A stretch of DNA of 64,000 nucleotides from Nitrospirota bacterium (GTDB lineage Bacteria; Nitrospirota; Thermodesulfovibrionia; Thermodesulfovibrionales; SM23-35), in assembly GCA_013388455.1 (NCBI GenBank), contig JACAFF010000005.1, forward strand, positions 82,179 to 146,178. Direction: 5' to 3'. How positions within the stretch are numbered: the stretch's first letter is position 1; each line of letters begins with the position of its first letter. A program made the position numbers and the translations under genes. Below are positions 35,996 through 45,547 of this stretch, in pieces. The notes under the pieces are model-generated. The model made no database searches, was not told the origin of the DNA, and saw nothing but the letters and a program-made list of their open reading frames with translations.

Positions 35996-36691
35996 ATGAA
36001 ACACGGGGGAAAAATCTTATCTGTATTTGTATTTATAACCCTCTTTGCGCTGATGTCCTGCGCAACAACGACTTTAACATCAGTATGGAGAGACCCGGCT
36101 TATCAGGGTGAACAAATAAGAAAAGTCCTTGTTATCGGAGTTTCGGACAAGCCAGCAATAAAGAGACTTTTTGAAGATGAATTTGTCAGACAATTACAAG
36201 CAAAAGGGGTCGAAGGGATTTCAAGCTATACCATTCTTCCATCTGAGGGCCCTCAGGATAAAGATATTATCCAGGCAAAAGTTAAAGAATTAAATATAGA
36301 TGGAATTATAATTACAAGACTCATAGATAAAAAGAGAGTTGAAACATATTATCCACCAGAAAGAATATCTTCTCCACCACCGCCTCTACCTCCACCATAT
36401 CCATCCGATGATAATACAACTGATTATTATTACTATCCGCCTGTATATTACTACGATTGGTATAGATATTATCATGATTGTTATGACTGTATATCAACAC
36501 CTGGCTATAAGGTTGAAGATGAAATAGTTGTTCTTGAAACAAATCTTTATAATGCTAAGAATGATAAACTAATCTGGTCAGCGCTATCTGATACATTCAT
36601 CGATACATTTGACAGAGGCCTTGACAGAAAACTAATAAAATCATTTATCTCTGTGATCCTGAAGAAGCTCTCTGATGACATGATTCTTTAA
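35996..36691 (+). CDS. Lipoprotein with Pro/Tyr-rich segment
   Basis: A 231-residue lipoprotein. The signal peptide ends in the lipobox LMSC (Cys22), followed by TSVWRDPAYQGEQIRKVLVI, resembling DUF4136-like lipoproteins with an alpha/beta sandwich. Residues 119-165 are a low-complexity stretch rich in Pro and Tyr (SPPPPLPPPYP, then DYYYYPPVYYYDWY). The domain resumes after it (DEIVVLETNLYNAKNDKLIW). GGAGG lies 8 nt before the ATG. The tRNA-Sec gene follows after 25 nt. No function is known. Confidence 0.75.
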   Translation: MKHGGKILSVFVFITLFALMSCATTTLTSVWRDPAYQGEQIRKVLVIGVSDKPAIKRLFEDEFVRQLQAKGVEGISSYTILPSEGPQDKDIIQAKVKELNIDGIIITRLIDKKRVETYYPPERISSPPPPLPPPYPSDDNTTDYYYYPPVYYYDWYRYYHDCYDCISTPGYKVEDEIVVLETNLYNAKNDKLIWSALSDTFIDTFDRGLDRKLIKSFISVILKKLSDDMIL

Positions 36692-36716
36692 TTGTTCTAA
36701 TATACATTTATATTTT

Positions 36717-36814
36717 GGGAGTGTATAGGGTTCTGGTGTCCCTCCTGGACTTCAAATCCAGTGTTGCCTGTTACAAACGGGCAGGGTGGGTTCGATTCCC
36801 ACACGCTCCCGCCA
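36717..36814 (+). tRNA. selC: tRNA-Sec (UCA), selenocysteine
   Basis: A 98-nt tRNA with an 8-bp acceptor stem GGGAGTGT/ACGCTCCC, a 5-bp anticodon stem CTGGA/TCCAG with loop CTTCAAA (anticodon TCA at 36752-36754), a long variable arm with GCCTG...CGGGC, a T-stem GTGGG/CCCAC with loop TTCGATT, discriminator G and encoded CCA. The 8+5 acceptor/T design and UCA anticodon are diagnostic. Confidence 0.97.
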
Positions 36815-36865
36815 TTAGATAGTCATCACATGAATCTCTTTTTTGCAATATCTGTATTTTTTCTT

Positions 36866-39313
36866 TTATTTTTTCAGAATTTTTAGAAATGCCTTGACTA
36901 CCTCAGGATCAAATTGGGTGCCACTACAACGTTCCAACTCTAAGATAGCATATTCTTTTGATGGGGCAGGCCTGTATGGTCTTTCAGATGTCATAGAGTC
37001 ATAGGAATCAGCCACACAAATAATCTTTGATAGCAAAGGGATTTCATCACCATGAAGCCCATCAGGGTATCCTTTACCGTCCAGTCTTTCATGATGATAT
37101 TTAATTACAGGTAATAAATTCTTAAGTTGTGTTATAGGCTTGAGTATTTCAGCTCCTTTTGAGGGATGCATTCTGATAAGTGCAAATTCTTCATCAGTCA
37201 GTCTCCCGGGCTTATCAAGAATAATATCATATGTTCCTATCTTACCTATATCATGAAGAAGTGCAGCTATCCTAAGATTCTCAATATCCTTTCTATGAAT
37301 TCCCATCTCTCTGGCTATTGCTAAAGCATATTTTGTAACACGTTCAGAATGACCCTTAGTCCAGGGACTTTTTGCATCTATTGCGTTTACAAAGGCATGA
37401 ATAAGACCGTTATAAATTTGCTGAAGTTCTTTATACGAAAAATCGATTTCTTTAAGCATATTCAGGAATGCATCTCGGCTTTGTATAAGTTTCTTTTCTT
37501 TATTTTTCAGTTCTGATATATCAATCAGGGAGAGTATATATAAATGTGGTGTAATTTCCGAATATTTAATTGGCGTGCTTTGAACCAGCAGGTGTTTATT
37601 TGATCTTTGATCATAGTATTCAAATGTTTTTGTTTGTATATCATTCTCTAAGATAATGCTTTTCAAAAAATCTCCAAGCTCATTATTTTCGGGAAATAAC
37701 TCATAACACTTTTTCCCGATTATATCTTTAAAAGGCATATTGAAAAGAGAAGAAGCATTAATATTTGTCCTTATAACAGATAAGTCGTTATCAAGTAGCA
37801 ATATACTATATGGCATTGCATCAAAAGTAGCCCTCCACTCTTCTGCTGCATATTTTAGTTTTTGTTCAAATGCCTTTTTTTCGCTGTTGTCTCTAACGGC
37901 AGTTCTACTCTTCAAGAATTTACCATTATCATCATATATGGCAGTCGCATTGATTATGACAGGGATTAATGTCCCGTCCTTTTTTTTGTAATGGTAGTCA
38001 ATATTTTCTATAAAACCTTTCTCTTTCAGAAGAGGAAATGTTCTTTGAAATATTTGCTTGCCTTCAACTGTGAGAAGGTCTTTTATGTTCATTTTACCTA
38101 CAACCTCTTCTCTATCATAACCGAGAATTTTTAACCATGTTTCATTTACTTCAAGAATAGTTCCATCAGGTCCTAATGAATGATACCCATCTGGTGCATT
38201 CTGGTAAAGATCAATATATTTTTTCTCGCTTTCTTCAAGTTTTTTCTGCATAATTTTTTGATTTGTAATATCTTCATAAAGCACAACAATACCTTTTTCT
38301 TGCATTTCTTTACCAATCACAGAGGTGCTTACCATACATAAAATATCTTTTCCATCTTTTCTACGGCAAGGAAATTCACTACTAAAAATTCTTTGTTTTT
38401 CCAGAACTGGATAGAACTTTTTCCCGATTTCCTCAAACTCATCATCATTTCTATATAATACCTTTGTTTTTTTACCGATTAATTCTTCTGGTTGCCAGCC
38501 AAATACTTTTTCCACTGCTTTATTCGCAAAAAATATTTTTCGTTCTTTCAGCCCTATAACTGCGTGTGGAATAGCATCCAGTATTGATGCCTCGATTTCT
38601 TCTAAGTTCCGAATTGCTTCTTCAGATGCTTTTAGTTGTTTAATCGCTCTATCGATTTCTTCAATCATGTGGTTTGTTACATTCTTAACCGCTTCAAGAA
38701 TCTCTACTTGAGATTGTCCGGTTACTCTTGATTTTAAATCTCCTTTTGAAACCCTGTGCATTACATCGAAAAGCTCTGTAATACCAATGACAATTTCATG
38801 AGATTGTTCAACTATTTCTCCAATGTTCTCTGCTGTAATATTTATTAGATGCTTAAGAATGGAAATCAGTTCAAGATTTGATGCCTCAGAGATTCTTACT
38901 GCTGGATCTCCTTTTGCAATCTTTTTCAATGCTTCAAAAACTTCTGACAAACCTATTGCTAATTCTAAACTGATGTTCTCCAGTTCCATTTCTCTCTTAT
39001 TCTCTTTCTTATTAATAATTTCTCTAAAATTTTTTAACTGTTTATTAAAAACCTTACAGCTTTCTCTGATTGCTGCTGAATCCATATTTTTCTTGAAAAC
39101 CTTACAATCTACACACATCTCCATCTTTTCAATAAATTTCCCCTGGATTTCATTTCGGCACAATGTTCCTGTAAAAAGCCAGCATTTGAGATTTTTTGAT
39201 TTGTAGGCAGGGCATTCTTTCTCTGTGCATTTATAGAATTCCCAGCATTTTATCTTTTTAATTTTTTCCTGCTGAATTTTTTTGTTTTTAATTGCCTTTT
39301 TAGATGTCTTCAT
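36866..39313 (-). CDS. Soluble sensor: two-CW Cys domain, tandem HAMP-like, three PAS, HD-GYP
   Basis: An 815-residue protein without membrane helices. Residues 20-75 hold a Cys cluster (C23-W, C29, C34, C44-W, C52, C67, C70), the two-CW pattern probably binding a metal or cluster. Two HAMP-like repeats follow (about 114-165 and 172-223; both contain the KGD turn). Three PAS domains start near 243, 367 and 495. The C-terminal HD-GYP (about 640-815) is canonical with HDIGK and HHERLDGKGYP. It likely degrades c-di-GMP in response to a redox or ligand signal. Its ATG overlaps the preceding receiver gene by 4 nt; it is last in a four-gene sensory operon. Confidence 0.87.
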   Translation of the reverse strand: MKTSKKAIKNKKIQQEKIKKIKCWEFYKCTEKECPAYKSKNLKCWLFTGTLCRNEIQGKFIEKMEMCVDCKVFKKNMDSAAIRESCKVFNKQLKNFREIINKKENKREMELENISLELAIGLSEVFEALKKIAKGDPAVRISEASNLELISILKHLINITAENIGEIVEQSHEIVIGITELFDVMHRVSKGDLKSRVTGQSQVEILEAVKNVTNHMIEEIDRAIKQLKASEEAIRNLEEIEASILDAIPHAVIGLKERKIFFANKAVEKVFGWQPEELIGKKTKVLYRNDDEFEEIGKKFYPVLEKQRIFSSEFPCRRKDGKDILCMVSTSVIGKEMQEKGIVVLYEDITNQKIMQKKLEESEKKYIDLYQNAPDGYHSLGPDGTILEVNETWLKILGYDREEVVGKMNIKDLLTVEGKQIFQRTFPLLKEKGFIENIDYHYKKKDGTLIPVIINATAIYDDNGKFLKSRTAVRDNSEKKAFEQKLKYAAEEWRATFDAMPYSILLLDNDLSVIRTNINASSLFNMPFKDIIGKKCYELFPENNELGDFLKSIILENDIQTKTFEYYDQRSNKHLLVQSTPIKYSEITPHLYILSLIDISELKNKEKKLIQSRDAFLNMLKEIDFSYKELQQIYNGLIHAFVNAIDAKSPWTKGHSERVTKYALAIAREMGIHRKDIENLRIAALLHDIGKIGTYDIILDKPGRLTDEEFALIRMHPSKGAEILKPITQLKNLLPVIKYHHERLDGKGYPDGLHGDEIPLLSKIICVADSYDSMTSERPYRPAPSKEYAILELERCSGTQFDPEVVKAFLKILKK

Positions 39314-39696
39314 GAAGATAAAAACTTTTTGATAATAGGGACGAGTTCAGAATACATTCTGTTTTTGGCAACATAAGCACTTGCTCCTGCAGCTAATGCT
39401 TCAGTTTTATAGTCAATGAAATCATACATTGAAAGAATAACAATGTTGGTATCCGGCAGCATCTCTTTTATCTGTCTGGTCGCTTCTATCCCGCTCATCT
39501 GGGGCAATTTAATATCCATTAAAACAATACCTGGTTTATGTTCTTTCACCAGATTCAATGCATCTTCGCCTGAGCCTGCTTCTAAGAAATCAAGTTCAGG
39601 GAAAAATGTGCTTAACCACTTTTGTAATGATTCACGTAACGCATCGTGATCTTCAACTATCAATAGTAAATCTTTAATCAAAGTTTTATTTTTCAT
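39310..39696 (-). CDS. Stand-alone response regulator receiver
   Basis: A 128-residue receiver domain with no output domain: acidic pair in LLIVEDHDALRESL, phospho-Asp in IVLMDIKLPQMSG, Thr/Ser in VILSMYD, Lys in VAKNRMYS. The NarL-like sequence fits the HisKA_3 kinase just upstream, whose gene it overlaps by 4 nt. It overlaps the HD-GYP sensor gene by 4 nt on the other side. It may shuttle phosphate or bind the HD-GYP protein. Confidence 0.92.
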   Translation of the reverse strand: MKNKTLIKDLLLIVEDHDALRESLQKWLSTFFPELDFLEAGSGEDALNLVKEHKPGIVLMDIKLPQMSGIEATRQIKEMLPDTNIVILSMYDFIDYKTEALAAGASAYVAKNRMYSELVPIIKKFLSS

Positions 39697-41489
39697 TTTT
39701 TTATCTCTACGATTAGTGTTGTACCATCTCCTTGCTTAGTCTTAATCTGGAAATTGCCTCCTATAGCCTGAACCCTTTCTTTCATTGTGATAATACCCCA
39801 TTTAGGTTCCTTTGATTGCCTGACAGCGTTTGGGTCAAAACCAACTCCATTATCGGCGATAATGAGCTGTTCTATACCATCTGTCTCCTGCAATTTAATT
39901 GTTACACTGTCTGCTCTGGAATGCTTTGCTATATTAGTGAGCGCTTCCTGTGCAATGCGAAATAGTATAGTTTCGATGTTTTTTGCAAGTCGTTGATCGA
40001 ATTCTTCTCCTGTTACTTCTACTCTTATGCCTGTCCGTTTTGAAAATTGTTCACTATACCAACGTAATCCTGCCAGGAGACCATAATCATCGATTAGTGA
40101 CGGCCTTAGATTTGACATTATATCCCGTATCTGTTCGTTTGTCTGATTTAACAAAGCAAGTGAATCATCAATCCGTGACAGAATTTCCGCATTCTCTTTA
40201 TTGCCTAATAATGATTTAATAATATTTAGATTTATACCTAATACTGTGAGATTCTGTCCTATCTGATCGTGTAATTCACTTGCCAGTGCTTGCTTTTCAG
40301 CTTCTTCAACTTCACTGAGTCGTATAGAAAGAGACCGTAACTGCATATAGGAATTTTTCAGTTTTTCCTCAGCCAGTTTACGCTCGGTTATATCACTCAA
40401 AAAGTTTAGCGTTGCCGGTCTTCCTTCCCATATAATCAATACAGCACTTATCTCAAGCCATTTAGTATTTCCGTTCTTGTCAATAATCCTGAAAGGATAG
40501 ACTTCAGGAATCTTCTCTCCTTTGAGTCTTTTAAGATGATTGTTCAATACCATCTCTTTATCATCAGGATGAATAAAATCTATGAACGGTCTGGACATAA
40601 GTTCCTGCTCTGAAAATCCCATGATTTTTATTGCTTTTGGATTAACAAACTTAAGCATATTGTCCTGAGCAACGACTATTATCTCATTAGCATTTTCAAT
40701 GAGTAATCTATACTTTTCTTCTGACAGCTTGAGCGATTCCTCTATCTTCTTCCTGTCTGTAATATCATGACCTACTGCTTGGTATTCGATAATCCTGCTA
40801 TGCTCATCGAATAATGCACGATTTGTCCATCTTTGCCAGCGGATTTCTCCATTAGGTGCTATAACGCGGTGTTCGATTGTTATGACAGAATTATCCTTGT
40901 TGAGAGAATATATCTGTTTCTTTACAAATTCATGATCTTCTACCGGGATAAAAGGCATAAAACTGTGTCCGATAAGTTCCTCATGTTTTTTCCCGAAATA
41001 ACGGCAGATAGCTTCATTCACATATGTTACCGTTCCATCGGGAAGAAAACGACAGATTAGCTCTACCTGATCCTCAACAATTGAGCGATATCTTTTTTCT
41101 CTGACTCGTAAAAAGCGAACTTCCAATGCACGAGATATAACCGGTATTAGTATTTTCCATTCCACAGGTTTCATGATGTAATCGAATGCACCTGTCTTCA
41201 TTGCTTCTACAGCAGTCTTGACCGTCCCTTTTCCAGTTATTACAATTCCAACGAGCAAAGGGTCTATTTCAAAAGCAGCTTTAAGAAAATCTATACCGGT
41301 CATTTCAGGCATGATGAGGTCAGTCAGAAGCAGGTCAAATTCGTGTGCTTTTAATGCTTCAAGGGCTTCTTTGACTGATGAAAATGCTGATACCTTGTAT
41401 CCTGATTTTATCAAGAATTCATTCAAAGGGTTAAGAACTTCGGGTTCATCATCAACAATTAAAATCCGTCCTTTTTTCATATCAGTCAT
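39693..41489 (-). CDS. Histidine kinase: REC-PAS-PAS-HisKA_3-HATPase
   Basis: A 598-residue soluble kinase. An N-terminal receiver (Asp57, LLTDLIMPEMTG) is followed by two PAS domains (about 130-250 and 255-370), a linker, a NarX-type dimerisation helix with phospho-His in ASELHDQIGQNLTVLG, and an ATPase domain with NIAKHSRADSV and IIADNGVGFDP. HisKA_3 kinases usually pair with NarL-type regulators, which matches the receiver gene following it. There is no transmembrane sensor, so signals are cytoplasmic or come through the N-terminal receiver. Confidence 0.9.
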   Translation of the reverse strand: MTDMKKGRILIVDDEPEVLNPLNEFLIKSGYKVSAFSSVKEALEALKAHEFDLLLTDLIMPEMTGIDFLKAAFEIDPLLVGIVITGKGTVKTAVEAMKTGAFDYIMKPVEWKILIPVISRALEVRFLRVREKRYRSIVEDQVELICRFLPDGTVTYVNEAICRYFGKKHEELIGHSFMPFIPVEDHEFVKKQIYSLNKDNSVITIEHRVIAPNGEIRWQRWTNRALFDEHSRIIEYQAVGHDITDRKKIEESLKLSEEKYRLLIENANEIIVVAQDNMLKFVNPKAIKIMGFSEQELMSRPFIDFIHPDDKEMVLNNHLKRLKGEKIPEVYPFRIIDKNGNTKWLEISAVLIIWEGRPATLNFLSDITERKLAEEKLKNSYMQLRSLSIRLSEVEEAEKQALASELHDQIGQNLTVLGINLNIIKSLLGNKENAEILSRIDDSLALLNQTNEQIRDIMSNLRPSLIDDYGLLAGLRWYSEQFSKRTGIRVEVTGEEFDQRLAKNIETILFRIAQEALTNIAKHSRADSVTIKLQETDGIEQLIIADNGVGFDPNAVRQSKEPKWGIITMKERVQAIGGNFQIKTKQGDGTTLIVEIKK

Positions 41490-41508
41490 ATCAAAAATAA
41501 CCTCAAAA

Positions 41509-42417
41509 TTATTTTTTATATTTTTCTAATTCCTCTTTCAGTCTCTCTATCTCTTCCTTCAATTCTATCATCCTCAATTCCCTTCCTATAGCCATCTCAT
41601 AAAAATCTTCAAGTTCTTTCACTCTTCTCTTCAGTTCGTCTTCCATTTTCTTTCTCTCTGTGATATCTATAAGTGATGCTAAGGTCTGCTTTGTCTCGGG
41701 AATCAGAGTTGCATTTACATAGACATCTCGGATATTACCATGCTTGTCAATTATCTTTGTTTCATAAGACCTTGGTGCAAGATCACTTTTTATTCTCCTT
41801 AAACGATGATATTCCATTAATCTGTCAATATCCTCTTTTACCACAATCTCTGTCCAGGACTTCTTACCTTCCAGTTCATCTTTTTTATATCCAAATATCT
41901 TTTCAACTTCTATGTTAGATAGTGCTATTCTTGTATCTTCATTTATAATTACCATTGCTGTTCCTGTATTTTCAAAAATAGTACGATATAGGTTTTCAGA
42001 CTCTTTCAGCGCTTTTATTGTTTGTCTTCGTTCCTCTCGTATCTTTGCTTCTTTTAATTCTCTTTTTATAGCAGGAACAAGACGGGAAAGATCATTTTTC
42101 AGGACAAAATCATGTGCCCCGGCTTTCATAGCCTCTATTGCCATCTCTTCGCTAATAGCCCCTGATACAAGAATAAAAGGTATATCAATTCCTTTCTCCT
42201 TCACAAGGGTTAAGGCATTTAACCCATTGAAATTCGGCATCTGATAATCAGATAGAATAATATCCCAGGACTGTGCATCAAGTGCATTTGACATTGCTTC
42301 AAGAGTATAAACTCTCTTATATAAGGTATCATAGCCTCCGTTTTTCAATTCATGTAGAATTAGCAGGCCATCCTCTTCTGAATCTTCAACTATTAATACA
42401 TTAAGCGGTATCCCCAT
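41509..42417 (-). CDS. Response regulator with PAS domain
   Basis: A 302-residue protein: receiver (1-125) with NVLIVEDSEEDG, phospho-Asp in IILSDYQMPNFNG and Lys in FVLKNDLS; PAS domain (about 145-255) with FENTGTAMVIINEDTRI; and a charged C-terminal coiled coil (260-302). It has no DNA-binding or enzymatic output, so it probably works through the following kinase, 19 nt downstream. It is the first gene of the sensory operon that reads toward the tRNA-Sec gene. Confidence 0.88.
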   Translation of the reverse strand: MGIPLNVLIVEDSEEDGLLILHELKNGGYDTLYKRVYTLEAMSNALDAQSWDIILSDYQMPNFNGLNALTLVKEKGIDIPFILVSGAISEEMAIEAMKAGAHDFVLKNDLSRLVPAIKRELKEAKIREERRQTIKALKESENLYRTIFENTGTAMVIINEDTRIALSNIEVEKIFGYKKDELEGKKSWTEIVVKEDIDRLMEYHRLRRIKSDLAPRSYETKIIDKHGNIRDVYVNATLIPETKQTLASLIDITERKKMEDELKRRVKELEDFYEMAIGRELRMIELKEEIERLKEELEKYKK

Positions 42418-42491
42418 ATTATAACCTCCTAAATTCTATCCGTAAAATTAATTATATCTGAATCAATTATGAAATCAAGAGAAAAGTAAAT

Positions 42492-42515
42492 GCCATTCCG
42501 AGCGGAGCGAGGAAT
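42492..42515. repeat. Fragment of a dispersed intergenic repeat
   Basis: Contains CATTCCGAGCGGAGCGAGGA, the common half of a CATTCCGAGC...GCGAGGAAT dispersed repeat. No matching second arm is seen nearby, so it is probably a remnant. It lies just after the selA stop. Confidence 0.4.
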
Positions 42516-42542
42516 TTTATCGCTTGATTTAGGTTATTGGAG

Positions 42543-43958
42543 TTATTCTGATAGGACAGTCTTAATTCCCTTAACAAGAAAAGGGATTTCTTTATCCTGT
42601 ATTGTCCTTGCATCAAGTATCAGTATGTCTTCCCTGATGCGAGCAATGATAGGAGGATTTCCTTTTCTAAGTCTCTCTTCAAGCTCATTCACAGATATTT
42701 CTAATTCTAAAGGTTTTATGGCAACTGCATATGTTGGGAAATCCTTCTCAGGAAGTGAACCACCCCCAGCTCTCGATGTATCTGCTATGACACTTATTTT
42801 AGCTTTATTTATTTCTTTCTTCAGCTTTTTTGCAATTTTATTAGCCCTTGCTTTTATCTGTTCAGGCTTCTGAAGCAACATCCTGAGAGTCGGGATATTC
42901 TTTATAGCTTTTTCTTCATCAACATAGCCCATTAGTGTTGCTTCAAACCCGGCAAGGGTTAACTTATCTATACGAACAGCTCTTGTTATAGGGTTTTTCT
43001 GGATCTCTTCAATATATTTTTTTCTTCCAACAATAACACCACCCTGAGGCCCGCCGAGAAGCTTATCTCCACTGAATGTTGTCAAATCAACACCTGACTT
43101 TATAATGTCTTTTACTGCAGGTTCATCGTATATTCCATAATTTCTTAAATCAAGAATACATCCACTGCCGAGGTCGAACATAACCGGAATATGATATCTT
43201 TGACCAAGTCCTACAAGATCTTCAATTGGCACTTCACCCGAAAACCCGATTATTCTGTAATTAGATTTATGCACTTTAAGAATAAGTGCAGTGTTTTCAT
43301 TTATAGCTTTTTCATAGTCAGAAAGATGTGTTTTATTTGTAGTTCCGACTTCATGCAGTGTCGCACCACTTGATTTCATTACATCAGGTATCCTGAACGA
43401 GCCACCTATCTCTACAAGTTCTCCACGTGATACGATGACCTCTTTACCTTTTGCAATGGTATTAAGACAGAGCATAACTGCCGCAGCGTTATTGTTAACT
43501 ACAAGCGCATCCTCAGCTCCAGTGACCTCTTTAAGAATTCTTTTAACATGGGTGTATCTCTTTCCTCTTTTACCTTCTTCAATATCGTATTCAAGGTTTG
43601 AATAGCTCTCTGAAACAATTCTGATATTTTCGAGTGCACTTCGAGAGAGGAGTGAACGGCCAAGGTTTGTGTGAATCACCACACCGGTTGCGTTGATAAG
43701 GGGGATAAGACTAAATGAAGAAAGTCTTTTAACAATGACCTCTATATCAGCGGTTAACATTTCTTCTGAGAGATCAACAGGTTCTCCCTTAAGGATTTTT
43801 TTTCTTCTTATATCAATTGCCTTCTGAATAGCTTGAATAACATATCTCCGTGGATAGGCATTTAATAATTCGACCCCCTGATTACTTTTCAGTATTTCGT
43901 CAACAGAGGGTAAAGTGGCGAGCAATTTCTGATTTTCATTCATGTATTTTTCTACCAT
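42543..43958 (-). CDS. selA: L-seryl-tRNA(Sec) selenium transferase SelA
   Basis: A 471-residue PLP enzyme that converts Ser-tRNA(Sec) to Sec-tRNA(Sec) using selenophosphate; it works as a decamer. PLP Lys299 is in FSGDKLLGGPQGG; other family parts are the N-terminal tRNA-binding region with LLNAYPRRYV, INATGVVIHTNLGRS and NNNAAAVML. Length is normal. On the minus strand TTGCAT-17-TACAAT lies only 3 nt before the first ATG, so the start may be the next Met at codon 6 (43943). It is within 7 kb of tRNA-Sec and 3 kb of selB. Confidence 0.96.
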   Translation of the reverse strand: MVEKYMNENQKLLATLPSVDEILKSNQGVELLNAYPRRYVIQAIQKAIDIRRKKILKGEPVDLSEEMLTADIEVIVKRLSSFSLIPLINATGVVIHTNLGRSLLSRSALENIRIVSESYSNLEYDIEEGKRGKRYTHVKRILKEVTGAEDALVVNNNAAAVMLCLNTIAKGKEVIVSRGELVEIGGSFRIPDVMKSSGATLHEVGTTNKTHLSDYEKAINENTALILKVHKSNYRIIGFSGEVPIEDLVGLGQRYHIPVMFDLGSGCILDLRNYGIYDEPAVKDIIKSGVDLTTFSGDKLLGGPQGGVIVGRKKYIEEIQKNPITRAVRIDKLTLAGFEATLMGYVDEEKAIKNIPTLRMLLQKPEQIKARANKIAKKLKKEINKAKISVIADTSRAGGGSLPEKDFPTYAVAIKPLELEISVNELEERLRKGNPPIIARIREDILILDARTIQDKEIPFLVKGIKTVLSE

Positions 43959-44014
43959 AGAATTGTAATAAGGTCAACCCGAAAATGCAATTTGTAGATT
44001 GATTTTCCCAGTTC

Positions 44015-44044
44015 TTGAAAAAACAATATATGTTAAAATATAAA
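44015..44044 (+). promoter_or_regulatory. Promoter of purF; predicted leaderless or very short leader
   Basis: -35 TTGAAA (44015-44020), 18-bp spacer, -10 TATAAA (44039-44044). The -10 ends 6 nt before the ATG at 44051. Confidence 0.55.
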
Positions 44045-44050
44045 TAACCT

Positions 44051-45544
44051 ATGTCCCACGAGTCGTGCAATTTGAAAAAGTGCACTCTCCTCAGTCCCTT
44101 TTTAAAAAAAGGAGGGGTGAAGAATATTTTTAACAAAAAGCACTTTTTTCATGATATCCATGAAGAGTGTGGAATCTTTGGGATATATGGACATCCTGAG
44201 GCATCGAATATCACCTATTTAGGACTCTATGCACTTCAACACCGCGGGCAGGAAGGAGCAGGTATTTGCTCCTCTGATGGAAAACAACTCTTTATTGAAA
44301 AATCAATGGGGCTCGTAGCTGATATATTCACAGAGAAAAGATTAAGAAGACTACCCGGAAATATAGCAATAGGGCATAATCGTTATTCTACCGCTGGAAC
44401 CAGTGTCCTTAAAAACGTTCAGCCTATAGTTGCCAATTTCTCACTCGGGACACTTGCAATCGCACATAATGGAAACCTTGTAGATGCAGTAGATATCAGA
44501 AGTTCACTTGAAGAAGAAGGTGCCATATTTCAATCTTCTTCAGATAGCGAAGTAATAGTTCATCTTATCGCACATTCAAAGGGTAATGATTTTTATGAAC
44601 GGGTGGCTAATGCTGTCACTCAGGTAAATGGTTCTTTTAGTCTGCTTATTCTAAGAGAGAAAGAAATCATTGCAGTTCGTGACCCTTATGGTGTAAGGCC
44701 ATTCAGTCTTGGTATGAAAAACGGTGCTTATGTTCTGGCATCAGAGACTTGTGCTTTTGACCTCATTGGTGCAACTTATATAAGAGATATTGAACCTGGA
44801 GAATTACTTATAATAAATAATGAAGGTCTTCAATCAATGAAGATATTTAACAACTTCAGAAAAGCATTCTGTATATTCGAGTTCATCTATTTTTCAAGAC
44901 CTGACAGCAATATTTTTGGAGGACTGAATGTTAATGAGATGAGAAAGGAATTCGGGAGGCAACTTGCACGAGAATCTAATGTCAGTGCAGATCTTGTTAT
45001 TCCTGTCCCTGATTCAGGTGTTCCTGCAGCCATCGGATTTTCAGAAGTAAGCAAAATCCCGCTGGACTTTGGGCTTATAAGAAATCATTATGTTGGAAGG
45101 ACGTTCATAGAGCCCAAGCATAGTATCAGACATTTTGGAGTTAAGATTAAACTTAATCCTGTAAGAAAACTCCTCGAGGGTAAAAGGCTGATAGTCATAG
45201 ATGATTCTATTGTCAGGGGAACTACCAGCAAGAAGATAGTAAAGATGCTCAGGGAAGGAGGGGGTGCAAAAGAAGTACATCTCAAAATAAGCTCTCCACC
45301 TACTATAGGACCTTGCTTTTACGGCATTGACACACCTACAAGGCAAGAACTCATCGCTTCTACTCATCTCTTAGAAGAGATCAGGAAATATGTAACTGCT
45401 GACTCACTTGCTTATTTAAGTCTCGAGGGACTGAAGAAAATAGTCCCAGAATCTCATAATTATTGCACTGCATGTTTTGACTTTAATTACCCGATCAGTT
45501 TTCCTGGAGAACACTTAAAACAGATGGAATTTCTTTTCAGATAG
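44051..45544 (+). CDS. purF: Amidophosphoribosyltransferase
   Basis: A 497-residue (from ATG 44051) enzyme for the first step of purine synthesis. The N-terminal nucleophile glutaminase domain starts at Cys40 ([11 protein letters not shown]), with RGQEGAGI and HNGNLVD; the phosphoribosyltransferase domain has [12 protein letters not shown]. The 39 residues before the Cys must be removed for activity; relatives have propeptides of 0 to about 20 residues. The first part is encoded by a palindromic repeat (SPFLKKGG reading). A GTG at 44117, next to a GGAGG, would leave a 17-residue propeptide. It is divergent from selA. Confidence 0.94.
   Translation: MSHESCNLKKCTLLSPFLKKGGVKNIFNKKHFFHDIHEECGIFGIYGHPEASNITYLGLYALQHRGQEGAGICSSDGKQLFIEKSMGLVADIFTEKRLRRLPGNIAIGHNRYSTAGTSVLKNVQPIVANFSLGTLAIAHNGNLVDAVDIRSSLEEEGAIFQSSSDSEVIVHLIAHSKGNDFYERVANAVTQVNGSFSLLILREKEIIAVRDPYGVRPFSLGMKNGAYVLASETCAFDLIGATYIRDIEPGELLIINNEGLQSMKIFNNFRKAFCIFEFIYFSRPDSNIFGGLNVNEMRKEFGRQLARESNVSADLVIPVPDSGVPAAIGFSEVSKIPLDFGLIRNHYVGRTFIEPKHSIRHFGVKIKLNPVRKLLEGKRLIVIDDSIVRGTTSKKIVKMLREGGGAKEVHLKISSPPTIGPCFYGIDTPTRQELIASTHLLEEIRKYVTADSLAYLSLEGLKKIVPESHNYCTACFDFNYPISFPGEHLKQMEFLFR
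44087..44118. repeat. Palindromic repeat inside the 5' end of purF
   Basis: CCTTTTTAAAAAAAGG forms a 7-bp stem around a short A-rich centre and ends in GGAGGGGTG. Sequences of this type (CCCTTTTTAAAAAAGGGG) are widespread intergenic repeats that read as SPFLKKGG when translated. A second hairpin GTGCA/TGCAC lies just upstream (44065-44085). Confidence 0.5.
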
Positions 45545-45547
45545 ACC

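Noticed and set aside
36321..36542. Open frames on both strands inside the lipoprotein gene
   Set aside because: They come from the Pro/Tyr low-complexity codons; no start signals or family matches.
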